Shown here one piece after another: positions 26,369 to 36,493 of a stretch of DNA of 41,297 nt. Within the stretch, counting starts at the first letter, position 1, and every line of letters starts with the position of its first letter. Origin of the DNA: Actinomycetes bacterium. GTDB lineage: Bacteria; Actinomycetota; Actinomycetes; Streptosporangiales; Streptosporangiaceae. The stretch is taken from NCBI GenBank assembly GCA_021792405.1, contig JAJYUU010000023.1:1-41297 (forward strand), read 5' to 3'. A program made the translations under genes and the position numbers. The notes beneath the pieces were generated by a model that worked only from the letters and a program-made list of their open reading frames with translations, did not search any database and was not told the DNA's origin.

Positions 26369-28759
26369 CTAGTCGTCCGAGCGCACCGGCGGCGCACCCG
26401 AGACGTCCCGGCGATAGGTGATGGCCTCCCAGACCCGGTCCGGAAGCAGCGGCATGTCGACGTTCCGGACGCCGGTGGCGGAGATCGCGTCCATGACCGC
26501 GTTCACGAAAGCCGCCGGACCGCCGACGGCCGCGCACTCCCCGATGCCCTTGGCGCCGATCGGGTGATGCGGGCACGGGGTGACGACCTCGCTGTGCAAC
26601 TCGAAGCCGGGCGTCTCCCAGGCGGTCGGCAGCAGGTAGTCCATGTAGTTCGAACCGACGCAGTTGCCGTCGGCGTCGAAGGTGATGAACTGCATGTTGG
26701 ACATCGCGTAGGCCTCGGTGAGGCCGCCCATGATCTGGCCTTCCACGATCATCGGGTTAATCCGGATGCCGCAGTCGTCGACCGCCACCATGTTCAGCAC
26801 GTCCCAGACCCCGGTGTCCGGGTCGACCTCGACGGTGACGATGTAGACGGCGAACGGCCAGGTCAGGTTCGGCGGATCGTAGTAGGCCGTGGCATCAAGG
26901 CCCGGCTCCATGCCGTCGGGCATGTTGGCGTACGCGGCGATCGCGCACTCCTGGATCGTGACCCCGCGATCCGGGGCACTGCGGACGTAGAACCGGCCGA
27001 GCTCCCACTCGACGTCCTCCTCCGATACCTCGAGGAGGTGCGCGGCCAGCTTCCTGGCCTTGGCCCTGATCTTCCGCGCCACCATGGCCACGGCGGCGCC
27101 GGCCACCGGCGTGCTGCGGGAGGCGTACGTGCCCATCCCGAACGGCGCGGTGTCGGTGTCGCCCTCCTCGACCACGATGTCGTCAGCGGGGATGCCAAGC
27201 TCGTGTGCGACGATCTGGGCCCACGTCGTCTCGTGGCCCTGGCCCTGGCCGCGGGCGCCGGTGCGGACGATGGCCTTGCCGGTCATGTGCACCTTGAGCT
27301 CGGCCGAGTCGAACATCTTGATGCCGAGGATGTCGTACTCCCGGCTGTTGCCCGCGCCGAGCGGCTCGGTCATCGTGGAGATGCCGAGCCCGAGCAGCCG
27401 CCCGCGCTCGCGGGCCTGCGCCTGCTGCTGACGGAAGTTGTCGTAGTCGATCGCCTTCAGCCCGACCTCGAGGCACTTGGCGTACTGGCCGGAGTCGGTG
27501 AGGAAGCCGAACGGGGTCCGGTGCGGGAACGCATCGTCGGGCACGAAGTTCATCCGGCGGAACTCCGCCTGGTCCATGCCGAGATCGGCGGCGGCGGCCT
27601 GCACCATCCGCTCCTGGAAGAACATCGCCTCGGTGACCCGGAACGAGCACCGGTAAGCCACGCCGCCGGGCGCCTTGTTGCTGTAGGTACCCCTGGCGGT
27701 CAGGTGGGCCACCGGGACGTCGTACGCGGCGAAGGCCGAGTGCATCAAGCCGATCTTGAACTTGCTCGGCTGCGCGTCGGAGAAGAACGCGCCGTGGTCG
27801 GCGTCGGTGTGCATCCGGACGGCCAGGATCTTGCCGTCCCGGCGCAGCGCCATCTCGCCCTTCAGGTACACGTCCCGCGCGAACCCGGTCGAGATCAGGT
27901 TGCCTGACTTGTCCTCGATCCACTTGACCGGGCGCTCCAGCAGGATCGACGCCAGGATGGAGCAGACGTAGCCGGGGTACACCGGGACCTTGTTGCCGAA
28001 GCCGCCGCCGATGTCCGGGGAGATGATCCGGATCATGTGCTCGGGAAGTTCGGCCACCATCGCCACCGCTGCCCGGATGATGTGGGGCGCCTGGGTGGTC
28101 ATGTAGACGGTCAGCTTGGACGTCGCGCGGTTGAAGTCCGCGATCGAGCCGCAGCACTCGATCGGCGACGGGTGCGACCGCGGATAGTGCAACTCGAGCT
28201 TGGATACCAGGTCGGCGGACGCGAAAGCCCGGTCGGTGCCGTCCCGGTCGCCGACTTCCCAGTCGTAGATCACGTTGTCCGGCTGGTTGTCCTTGTCATC
28301 GCGGATGACCGGCGCGCCGTCGGCTACCGCCTGCGCGGGATTCACGATGACCGGCAGCGGCTCGTAGTCGACGACGATCGCCTCGCACGCGTCCTTGGCG
28401 ATGTACGGGTCGTCCGCGATGACGCACGCGACCTCCTGGCCCTGGAATCGCACCTTGTCGGTGGCCAGCACGGCCTGGGTGTCGTAGGACAGCGTCGGCA
28501 TCCAGGCGAGGTTGCGGGTGGCCATCATCTCGCCGGTGAGCACCAGGTGCACGCCGGGAATGTCCCAGGCCTTGCTGGCGTCGATCGACTTGATCCGGGC
28601 GTGCGCAAGCGGGCTGCGCAGGATTTCCATGTGCAGCATGCCGGGCAGCACGATGTCATCGGTGTAGTTGCCCTTACCACGGATGAACCGGCTGTCCTCG
28701 ACCCGCTTGCGGCTCGCGCCGAGCCCGCCGATCTTGATTTCGTCTACTGCCTGCGACAT
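26369..28759 (-). CDS. coxL: Aerobic CO dehydrogenase large subunit, form I (copy 1)
   Basis: CoxL holds the Mo-Cu active site that oxidises CO to CO2. The 796-residue protein carries the form I loop AYRCSFR at residues 368-374; Cys371 corresponds to the copper-sulfur ligand. This separates it from form II and xanthine dehydrogenases (AYRGAGR-type). Cofactor-binding segments such as PDIGGGFGNKVPVYPG, GQGQGHETTWAQ and GDTDTAPFGMGTYASR are intact. The active-site glutamate is in GAKGIGECAAVGG near the C terminus. It begins 34 bp after coxS and ends 13 bp before the xdhC-like gene, in the order coxM-coxS-coxL. Confidence 0.95.
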   Translation of the reverse strand: MSQAVDEIKIGGLGASRKRVEDSRFIRGKGNYTDDIVLPGMLHMEILRSPLAHARIKSIDASKAWDIPGVHLVLTGEMMATRNLAWMPTLSYDTQAVLATDKVRFQGQEVACVIADDPYIAKDACEAIVVDYEPLPVIVNPAQAVADGAPVIRDDKDNQPDNVIYDWEVGDRDGTDRAFASADLVSKLELHYPRSHPSPIECCGSIADFNRATSKLTVYMTTQAPHIIRAAVAMVAELPEHMIRIISPDIGGGFGNKVPVYPGYVCSILASILLERPVKWIEDKSGNLISTGFARDVYLKGEMALRRDGKILAVRMHTDADHGAFFSDAQPSKFKIGLMHSAFAAYDVPVAHLTARGTYSNKAPGGVAYRCSFRVTEAMFFQERMVQAAAADLGMDQAEFRRMNFVPDDAFPHRTPFGFLTDSGQYAKCLEVGLKAIDYDNFRQQQAQARERGRLLGLGISTMTEPLGAGNSREYDILGIKMFDSAELKVHMTGKAIVRTGARGQGQGHETTWAQIVAHELGIPADDIVVEEGDTDTAPFGMGTYASRSTPVAGAAVAMVARKIRAKARKLAAHLLEVSEEDVEWELGRFYVRSAPDRGVTIQECAIAAYANMPDGMEPGLDATAYYDPPNLTWPFAVYIVTVEVDPDTGVWDVLNMVAVDDCGIRINPMIVEGQIMGGLTEAYAMSNMQFITFDADGNCVGSNYMDYLLPTAWETPGFELHSEVVTPCPHHPIGAKGIGECAAVGGPAAFVNAVMDAISATGVRNVDMPLLPDRVWEAITYRRDVSGAPPVRSDD

Positions 28760-28793
28760 GTCGTCTCGTTCCCGTCTTCGTCCGCTAGCCGGG

Positions 28794-29327
28794 TCAGTCC
28801 GCCGGTGCCTGCGCGCGCAGCTTCGCCGCCGCCCAGAGCACCGACTTGACGATGTTCTGGTAACCGGTGCAGCGGCACAGGTTCCCCGACAGCGCCCAGC
28901 GGACCTCTTCCTCGGTCGGGTCCGGGTTGCGGTCCAGCAGCGCCTTGGCCGCCAGCATCATGCCGGGCGTGCAGAACCCGCACTGCAGGCCGTGCTCTTC
29001 CCTGAAGCCCTCCTGCAGCGGGTGCAGTTCGCTGGCCGAGGCAAGGCCCTCGACGGTCTGGATCTCGTGGCCGTCCACCTGCACGGCCAGCATCGTGCAG
29101 GACTTGACCGCCTGGCCGTCGACCAGAACCGTGCAGGCACCGCAGTTCGTCGTGTCACAGCCGGTATGGGTGCCAGTGAGCCGCAGGCCCTGCCGGATCA
29201 GGTGCGCGAGCAGCAGCCGCGGCTCGACCTCGGCGATCTTCTTCTCGCCGTTCACGGTGAACTTGATCCGGCGCATCGGCACCTGCGCCGCGGCCTCGTC
29301 CTCGCGATCGGAGTAGACGATTGTCAT
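28794..29327 (-). CDS. coxS: CO dehydrogenase small Fe-S subunit (copy 1)
   Basis: CoxS carries two [2Fe-2S] clusters that pass electrons from the Mo-Cu site to FAD. ATG 29327 gives 177 residues, with a 20-residue acidic N-terminal addition before the plant-type ferredoxin domain. First cluster cysteines lie in [12 protein letters not shown] and the later KSCTM. The second, helical domain has [11 protein letters not shown] and LCRCTGYQN. It starts 2 bp after the coxM stop, so translation is coupled. Confidence 0.95.
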   Translation of the reverse strand: MTIVYSDREDEAAAQVPMRRIKFTVNGEKKIAEVEPRLLLAHLIRQGLRLTGTHTGCDTTNCGACTVLVDGQAVKSCTMLAVQVDGHEIQTVEGLASASELHPLQEGFREEHGLQCGFCTPGMMLAAKALLDRNPDPTEEEVRWALSGNLCRCTGYQNIVKSVLWAAAKLRAQAPAD

Positions 29328-29329
29328 GA

Positions 29330-30208
29330 TCAGGCCGCCCTTTCCGCCGGCTCGGCGCTGCATCTGGTGAGAATGCGCTCGACGAACGTCGCCACCATGT
29401 GCCGCTTGTACTCGGCGCTGCCCCGGTGGTCGGTGCGCGGGCGGGCCGCCTCGGCCGCCGCCGAAGCAGCCGCCGCTATCGACTCCGCGGTCAGCGAGTG
29501 TCCGGTCAGCGCCGCCGCTGCCGCGGAGGCCGCAATGGTCGAGGCGCCGACTCCGGTCAGCGCGATTCCCGCTCGCCGCACGACCTCACCCGCGGTCTCC
29601 AGCGAGACTGCGACGCCGACGGTGGCGAAGTCGCCGACGCGCCGCTCCAGCTTGAGGTACCCGCCGCGGCGCTCACCCTGGGCAGCCGGGATGACCGCCT
29701 CGACGGCGATCTCGTCGGGCGCCAGCAGGTTCTGGAACGGCCCGGTGACGAAGTCGGTCATCGGGATCGATCGGCGGCCGTCCGGCCCCTCCGCCACCAC
29801 GGAGCCGCCGAGCGACAGCACCACCGAGGCCCAGTCGCCCTGCGGGTCGGCGTGACACAGCGACCCGACCAGGGTCCCCCGGTTGCGCACGATCGGGTCG
29901 GCGATCAACGGCGCGGCTGCGGCCATCGTGGGCTGCGTCCCCGCCAGCAGCGCAGAGCGCTCGAGGTCGGCGTGGCGGCAGAGCGCGCCGATCCGCAGCG
30001 TGCCGTCCGGGTCGGCGCGATGGTAGCTGAGGCCGGGCAGGTTGTTGATGTCCACGACCAGTTCGGGCGCGGCGAACCGGAGCTTCATCAGCGGGACGAG
30101 GCTCTGACCGCCGGCCAGCACCTTGGCGTTGTCGCCGCCTGCGGCAAGCAGCCGGATCGCCTCGGCGACGGTATGCGGCGCCTCGTACCGGAACCGCGAC
30201 GGGTACAT
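29330..30208 (-). CDS. coxM: CO dehydrogenase medium FAD subunit (copy 1)
   Basis: CoxM binds FAD and is the exit point of electrons to the quinone pool. The 292-residue protein has the FAD-binding loops AGGQS (32-36) and TLVGS (112-116), spaced as in characterised CoxM, and the C-terminal CO dehydrogenase flavoprotein domain ([18 protein letters not shown], then [11 protein letters not shown]). The start ATG 30208 has GGAGG seven bases upstream. It is the first enzyme gene of the leftward operon; a small unknown gene precedes it. Confidence 0.95.
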   Translation of the reverse strand: MYPSRFRYEAPHTVAEAIRLLAAGGDNAKVLAGGQSLVPLMKLRFAAPELVVDINNLPGLSYHRADPDGTLRIGALCRHADLERSALLAGTQPTMAAAAPLIADPIVRNRGTLVGSLCHADPQGDWASVVLSLGGSVVAEGPDGRRSIPMTDFVTGPFQNLLAPDEIAVEAVIPAAQGERRGGYLKLERRVGDFATVGVAVSLETAGEVVRRAGIALTGVGASTIAASAAAAALTGHSLTAESIAAAASAAAEAARPRTDHRGSAEYKRHMVATFVERILTRCSAEPAERAA

Positions 30209-30266
30209 AAGGTTTCCTCCGGTCCTTGTGGCTGTGCCGGGTCTTTCATCGGGGTGTGAGCGCGGC

Positions 30267-30524
30267 TCAGCCCGCTTGGGGTTCCCGGCCCGCCGGCGAT
30301 GCCGGGTCGGCGACTGCCACCGGGCCGGACTCGTAGTCGGGGTCGGGCCGGGGTCGCTGGTGCGGCGGCCATGGGCCGGCCACCGGCTGGCCGGCGACCT
30401 TCAGATAGTCGATCAGCTCGGGCCAGGCCCACACGGTGGGGCTCTTGCCGGTCTTCGGCGCATGCTCCACTAGCTCGTACAGCCGCGGGTTTCCCCTGCT
30501 CTTGCCGTCGGACTCGATCCGCAT
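30267..30524 (-). CDS. Small unknown protein before coxM copy 1
   Basis: From ATG 30524 (after gggggtgcggga) the frame encodes 85 residues starting MRIESDGKSRGNPRLYELVE; a GTG at 30605 would add 27. The middle segment SPTVWAWPELIDYLKVAGQP looks like a short folded core. The tail is Pro-rich (PPHQRPRPDPDYESGPVAVA) and probably flexible. No family is recognised. It lies between the LysR gene and coxM1, 58 bp from coxM1 on the same strand. Confidence 0.5.
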   Translation of the reverse strand: MRIESDGKSRGNPRLYELVEHAPKTGKSPTVWAWPELIDYLKVAGQPVAGPWPPHQRPRPDPDYESGPVAVADPASPAGREPQAG

Positions 30525-30654
30525 TCCCGCACCCCCAGCCGGGTAAGGTGACAGTGCATCCTGCGCCTTCTCCGGCACTACGGCAACAGGCCAATAAGTT
30601 GTCACTTAACTACACAGCTAGCCGGTTACGGAGAACAGCCAACTAGAAGACTTT

Positions 30655-31602
30655 TCAGCTCCAGATGGTCACGTACACCGGCGGCTTGAACCGGGATGGC
30701 GAAACTCCGGCCGACGGTGAGCGCATCAGCTGCATGGCCTCCGGCGTGCCGAGGAACCGTCGCAGCGCGCTGGCCGCGGCACTGCGGTGGTCTCGCTCCA
30801 GCAGCGTCGCGTGCCAGCAGGCCTCGGCCGGCAGTCCGGGCAGCTCGACCAGCGACAGCTCACCCCGGCGCAGCTGCTGCGACACCAGGTGCTCGATCGC
30901 TGGCGCGGCGCCCGTTCCGTCGGCTGCCGCGGCCCAGGCGGCCGTCTGGCTGGGGAAGACGCCGACGTTACTTTCCGGCACGCCGAGCTGCGCCAGCAGC
31001 CGGGCGGCCTGGCTGCCGGGATCAGTGCCTTCGGGGCCGAGCAGCCAGCGCCACTGCCGGGCTCCGCCGCGCAGCCGCGAGTGCCCGGCGGTCACCACAA
31101 CCAGCCGGTACTTGAATATTGCCTCGCTCACTACCGGCATGGCCTGCTCGGCCGCGAGGCCGGGCCCGAAGGCGACGTCGGCGAGGCGGTTAGCGACCAG
31201 CACCGCCTGCTCGCCGGAGGCCGCGACGCCGGTCGACACCTCGACCGGGCCGGGGAAACGGCGGGCGAAGGCTTCGAGCAGCGGTCCGGCCACGAACTCG
31301 GCGAACGTCGACGTCGCGACGACGCGAAGCTGCTCCGGCGCCCCTTGCGCGGCGCGGACTGCCGCGTGCGCCTCGGCGCCGAGCACGACGATCTGTGACG
31401 CCGTGGCCAGCAGCCGGGAGCCGCCGGGCGTCAGCGTCATGCCGGCCGGGCCGCGGGTGATCAGCTGGTCGCCGAGGTGCTGGCGCAGCGCGGTCAGCGC
31501 CTGAGACACGGCCGGCTCGCTGACTCCGAGCGCGCTCGCCGCCGCTGTCACCGAGCCGAGCCTTGCCACCAGGACGAACGCGTTGAGCTGGGTGAGCGTC
31601 AT
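30655..31602 (-). CDS. LysR-family transcriptional regulator, CutR-like by position
   Basis: The 315-residue protein starts at ATG 31602, beginning MTLTQLNAFVLVARLGSVT. The winged helix-turn-helix covers residues 1-60 (ALGVSEPAVSQALTALRQHL). The periplasmic-binding-like effector domain follows (LRVVATSTFAEFVAGPLLEAF onward). In mycobacterial CO utilisers the LysR protein CutR is transcribed divergently from cutBCA. Here the regulator is likewise divergent from the second coxMSL set, with 90 bp between them, and points towards the first set. It probably controls one or both operons in response to CO or energy status. The effector is not known. Confidence 0.88.
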   Translation of the reverse strand: MTLTQLNAFVLVARLGSVTAAASALGVSEPAVSQALTALRQHLGDQLITRGPAGMTLTPGGSRLLATASQIVVLGAEAHAAVRAAQGAPEQLRVVATSTFAEFVAGPLLEAFARRFPGPVEVSTGVAASGEQAVLVANRLADVAFGPGLAAEQAMPVVSEAIFKYRLVVVTAGHSRLRGGARQWRWLLGPEGTDPGSQAARLLAQLGVPESNVGVFPSQTAAWAAAADGTGAAPAIEHLVSQQLRRGELSLVELPGLPAEACWHATLLERDHRSAAASALRRFLGTPEAMQLMRSPSAGVSPSRFKPPVYVTIWS

Positions 31603-31626
31603 GACAACCGCCGTGCGGTGATGCGC

Positions 31627-31640
31627 CCGGCATGTGCCGG
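31627..31640. promoter_or_regulatory. Inverted repeat in the lysR-coxM2 divergent region
   Basis: CCGGCA and TGCCGG arms flank a 2-bp TG centre. It lies in the 90-bp divergent gap between the LysR start (31602) and the coxM2 start (31693). A LysR operator or a -10/-35 blocker is plausible, but short GC-rich inverted repeats are common here. Confidence 0.35.
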
Positions 31641-31692
31641 CCAGGCGAGCCGCGCACACCTTCGTAGACTCATGCGCAGGGAGGGCGATGCG

Positions 31693-32564
31693 GTGCAAGT
31701 CCCCGCGCAGGTCGAGTACGAACGGGCAGGCAGCGTCGAGCACGCGCTCACGCTGCTAGCCAGGTATGGCCCTGCGGCGCGGGTGCTGGCCGGCGGGCAC
31801 AGCTTGATACCCATGATGAAGCTGCGCCTGGTACAGCCGGAGGTGCTGATAGACATCAACGGGATCACCGACCTCTGCTATATCAACCTAACCGGTGCGC
31901 AGCTGCGGATCGGCGCGCTTACCCGGCATGCGCAACTGCTGGAGTCATCGGTCGCGGGCGAGCACTTCGCGATCCTGCACGACGCGGAGCGGGTCATTGC
32001 AGACCCGATCGTGCGCAACTGGGGGACGGTCGGCGGGTCGCTGTGCCAGGCCGACCCGTCCGAGGACCTGTCGGCCGCGTTCGCCGCGATGAAAGGCACG
32101 ATGATCATCCATGGCCCGGACGGCAGCCGCGAGGTTTCCGCGCGCGAGTTCCACGCCGGCCCGTACGAGACGGTGGTGGGGCCGTCGGAGCTGCTGACCG
32201 AGATCAGGCTGCCGATCAGGCCGGGCGGCGGCAGCGGGTACCGCAAGGTGTCGCGCCGGGCCGGAGACTGGCCGGTCGGGGCCGCCGGGGCAGCGGTCTG
32301 GCTGGACGGCGACGTCATTACCGACGCCGGCATCGGGCTGACCGCCGTCGGAGCAACCCACTTCGCCGCCGCCGAGGCGGAGGACTTCCTGCGCGGCCGG
32401 ACCGCCACGCCCCAGACGCTGGCCAGGGCCGGCGAGATAGCCGCCGAGAACTGCCGGCCGGTCAGCGATCAGCGCGGCCCGGCGGACTACAAGCGTCACC
32501 TGGCGTGCGAACTCACCACCAGGGTGCTGGGGGTCGCCGTCGCGCGGGCCCGCGGGCTGATGGC

Positions 32565-32568
<4 letters not shown>
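31693..32568 (+). CDS. coxM: CO dehydrogenase medium FAD subunit (copy 2)
   Basis: This flavoprotein subunit parallels the copy at 29330. GTG 31693 is chosen because AGGGAGG lies 8 bases upstream and it matches the length of copy 1; an ATG at 31672 is possible. The 291-residue product has FAD loops AGGHS (about 32-36) and TVGGS (about 111), then SGYRKVSRRAGDWPVGAAGA and RGPADYKRHLACEL. Its stop overlaps coxS2 (ATGA). It heads the rightward operon coxM2-coxS2-coxL2-coxD2-coxE2. Confidence 0.94.
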
Positions 32569-33028
<460 letters not shown>

Positions 33029-33032
<4 letters not shown>

Positions 33033-35410
33033 CCGGTCCCGGCGTAGCAGGGCAGGAGACCGGGGCGTACGGGGCAATCCCGCGAAAGGAAGACGCCCGG
33101 TTCGTCCGGGGTCAGGGAACGTTCGTCGACGACATCAGCCTGCCCGGCATGCTGCACGGGGCGATCCTGCGCAGCCCGCTGGCGCATGCACGCATCATCT
33201 CGGTCGATGCCAGCGCTGCCCTGGCCCACCCGAAGGTCGAGGCGGTGCTGACCGGAGCCGACCTGGCCGGCCGCGGCCTCGCCTGGATGCCGACGCTGTC
33301 GGCGGACGTGCAGGCGGTGCTGGCCACCGACAAGGTGCGATTCCAGGGCCAGGAGGTCGCGTTCGTGGTCGCGCAGGACCGTTATGCGGCCAGGGACGCG
33401 CTGGAGCTCATCGCGGTGGAGTACGAGCCACTGCCGCCCCTCATCGACGCCCGGACGGCCCTGGCGCAGGACGCGCCGCTGGTCCGGGATGACGTGCCTG
33501 GCCGGGCCGACAATCGCGTCTTCGACTGGAACGCTGGCGACAAGACTGCGACCGATGCGGTGTTCGCAACTGCTGAGGTGAGGGTCGGCTGCGATATGGT
33601 CTATCCCCGTTCCCACCCTGCTCCGCTGGAGACTTGCGGAATCGTCGCCGCTTCCGATGCCGTCACCGGACGGCTCACCGTCTGGTCCACCTCGCAGGCA
33701 CCGCACGCGCACCGCACCTTGTACTCGGTGATCACCGGACTGCCGGAGCACAAGATCCGGATCGTGTCTCCGGACATCGGCGGCGGGTTCGGTAGCAAAG
33801 TGCCGGTCTATCCCGGCTACCTGTGCGCGATCGTCGCGTCGATGATCACCGGGCGGCCGGTGAAATGGGTAGAGGACCGCTCGGAGAACCTCATGTCGAC
33901 CGCGTTCGCTCGCGACTACCACATGCACGGCGAGATCGCGGCGACCGCGGACGGCCGCATTCTCGGCGTGCGCGCCCGGGTGCTTGCCGACCACGGGGCG
34001 TTCAATGCGACCGCGCAGCCGGCCAAGTACCCGGCCGGCTTCTTTCACATCTTCACCGGCTCCTACGACCTGCAGGCCGCATTCTGCGAGGTCACCGGTG
34101 TCTACACGAACAAGGCGCCGGGCGGCGTGGCCTATTCGTGCTCGTTCCGCGTCACCGAGGCCGTCTACCTGGTCGAACGGCTCGTCGACCTGCTGGCGCG
34201 CGAGCTTGGGATGGATCCGGCACAGCTGCGGATGCGCAACCTGCTGCGACCGGAGCAGTTTCCCTATACCTGCCCGACCGGCTGGCAGTACGACTCGGGC
34301 GACTATCCACGGGCTTTCGCGCTCGCGCTGGACCTGGCCGGCTACCAGGGACTGCGGCGTGAGCAGGCGGAACGGCGCGCCCGCGGCGAGTACATGGGCA
34401 TCGGGATCAGCTTCTTCACCGAGGGCGTCGGCGCCGGGCCGCGGGCGCACATGGACATCCTCGGACTGGGCATGGCTGATGGCGCTGACCTGCGGGTGCA
34501 CCCGACCGGGAAGGTCGTGCTGGCGATCTCGGTGCAGACCCAGGGGCAGGGTCACGAGACCACCTTCGCCCAGCTCGTAGCCCACGAGCTGGGGCTGACT
34601 CCGGACGACGTGGAGGTCGTGCACGGTGACACCGACCGGACCCCGTTCGGCCTCGGCACCTACGGTTCCAGGTCCACTCCGGTGTCAGGCGCGGCCGCGG
34701 TGCTGGCGGCGCGGAAGGTGCGTGACCGGGCCCGGCTGGTGGCTGCGGCGACGCTGGAGCTGTCCCCGGACGACCTGGAGTGGCTGGACGGCAAATGGCG
34801 GGTGCGCGGTGATCCGGACCGGGGTGCGGGGATTGCCGAGATCGCCATGGCCGCGCACTCCTCGCTCGAGCTGCCCGACGGGGTGGAAGGTCACCTGGAC
34901 GCATCCGCCGTGTACAACCCGCCGAACCTGACCTTCCCATTCGGGGCCTACATCTGCGTCACCGACGTGGACCCGGCGACCGGCGAGGTCACGGTGCGCC
35001 GTTTCATCGCGGTCGACGACTGCGGCGTGCGGATCAACCCGATGATCGTCGAGGGTCAGGTGCACCGCGGCCTGGCGGACGGCATCGGCATGGCGCTGAT
35101 GCAGGCGATTGCCTTCGACGAGAACGGCAACTGCCTCGGCGGGTCGTTCATGGACTACCTGCTGCCCACCGCGCTGGAGTGCCCGTCGCCCGAGCTGGGC
35201 GCGACCGTGACGCCATCCCCGCATCATCCGGTCGGCGCCAAGGGCATCGGCGAGTCCGCCACGGTCGGATCGCCGCCAGCCGTGGTGAACTCGGTCGTGG
35301 ACGCACTGGCTCCGTTCGGCGTCCGGCATGCGGATATGCCGCTCACACCGGCTAATGTGTGGCGCGCGATCCAGGGCCGTCCGGTGCGGCCTGACTTGGC
35401 TGTGAGCTGA
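33029..35410 (+). CDS. coxL: Form I-type CO dehydrogenase large subunit, variant loop (copy 2)
   Basis: The 793-residue protein aligns with copy 1 along its length, including PDIGGGFGSKVPVYPG, QGQGHETTFAQ, GDTDRTPFGLGTYGSR and the glutamate in GAKGIGESATVGS. The active-site loop reads AYSCSFR at residues 368-374: the copper-ligand-equivalent Cys371 is kept, but the Arg370 seen in copy 1 is Ser. It could be a functional CO dehydrogenase with altered kinetics or an enzyme for a related substrate. The gene overlaps coxS2 by ATGA and is followed by coxD2 after 180 bp. Confidence 0.92.
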
Positions 35411-35590
35411 GCCGGGAATCTTCGCGGCGGCTGGAGAGCTAACAGACGCGTAAGAGCGGTGCGGTCCTTGATCAATGTTGGTTTGGTGTTGCTATAGCGA
35501 CACTAGATTCACATCGATCATGATGCGCGATGGCGGGACCGTCCGCGGCGTCGCTACCAGCGACGCTGATTTCTCATAGATGATGGTGAA
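35411..35590. promoter_or_regulatory. coxL2-coxD2 intergenic region
   Basis: This 180-bp gap is locally AT-rich. It holds ttgatc (35468-35473) and tatagc (35493-35498) with a 19-bp spacer, a weak promoter candidate. It may allow coxD2-coxE2 to be expressed apart from coxMSL2. Confidence 0.25.
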
Positions 35591-36493
35591 ATGAGCGATA
35601 TCGCCGAGCTACTGCCGGACGTACCGACCTTGCTGGCCGCGCTTGACGGCGTCAGCTACCTGGCGGACGAGCCGCTCGGTACGGCGCTGTTCCTCGCCGC
35701 CCGGATGGGGCAGCCGATCCTGCTGGAGGGCGAGCCGGGCGTCGGGAAGACCGAGGCCGCCAAGGCGCTGGCCGATGTGCTGGACACCCCGTTGATCCGG
35801 CTGCAGTGCTATGAAGGGCTGACCTCCGCTGAGGCGCTGTACGAATGGAACTACCCGCGTCAGCTGCTGGCCATCCGCCTGGCCGAGGCCAGGGGCGAGG
35901 CGCCCCGCGAGGCAGACCTGTTCAGCGACGACTACCTGCTGGAGCGCCCGTTGCTGGCCGCGCTTGGCCATCCCGGTCCGCGCCCGGCGGTGCTGCTGAT
36001 CGACGAGGTCGACCGCGGCGACGACGAGTTCGAGGCCTTCCTGTTCGAGCTGCTCGCTGAGTCCGCGGTCACGATCCCCGAGCTCGGGACACGGCGGGCT
36101 GCCTATCCGCCTGTCGTGGTGCTGACCTCGAACCGCACCAGAGACTTGCACGACGCGCTGAAGCGACGTTGCCTCTATCACTGGATTGACTACCCCGACG
36201 TCGGCCGCGTCGCGGCCATCATCCGGCGCCGGGTCCCTGCGGCGGGCGAACGGCTGGCGGCTCAGGTCGCGGCTGGCGTGCACCGGTTGCGGGGCCTTGA
36301 CCTCGCCAAGCCGCCCGGCGTCGCGGAGGCCATCAGCTGGGCGAACGCTTTGCAGGTACTGGGAGCAGCCGAACTCGACGCGAACGCCGCCAGGCAGACC
36401 ATGGGAACGGTGCTCAAGTACGCCGAGGACTTGCAGGCCGCCAGGGCAGCCGATGTCGCTGCCGTCGTCGGCCACGGCTCCGGCGATGGCTGA
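35591..36493 (+). CDS. coxD: MoxR-family AAA+ ATPase, CoxD-like (copy 2)
   Basis: The 300-residue protein is a paralogue of the one at 20542, with Walker A GEPGVGKTE (about 47-55), Walker B AVLLIDEVDRGDDEFEAFLFE, and LTSNRTRDLHDALKRRCLYHW. It probably acts as an ATP-driven chaperone in maturing the second CO dehydrogenase. The ATG at 35591 lies after an AT-rich gap. Its stop overlaps the next gene by 8 bases (ATGGCTGA), so CoxD2 and CoxE2 are translationally coupled. Confidence 0.87.
   Translation: MSDIAELLPDVPTLLAALDGVSYLADEPLGTALFLAARMGQPILLEGEPGVGKTEAAKALADVLDTPLIRLQCYEGLTSAEALYEWNYPRQLLAIRLAEARGEAPREADLFSDDYLLERPLLAALGHPGPRPAVLLIDEVDRGDDEFEAFLFELLAESAVTIPELGTRRAAYPPVVVLTSNRTRDLHDALKRRCLYHWIDYPDVGRVAAIIRRRVPAAGERLAAQVAAGVHRLRGLDLAKPPGVAEAISWANALQVLGAAELDANAARQTMGTVLKYAEDLQAARAADVAAVVGHGSGDG

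Noticed and set aside
26144-27907. 587-residue open frame on the plus strand across coxL1 and the xdhC-type gene
   Set aside because: It is antisense to two clear enzyme genes, rich in Arg/His/Gly shadow sequence, with no motif.
26369-28759. Calling the large subunits xanthine dehydrogenase or form II CODH
   Set aside because: The AYRCSFR/AYSCSFR loop with the copper-ligand cysteine and the coxMSL order fit form I. Form II and xanthine enzymes have a different loop.
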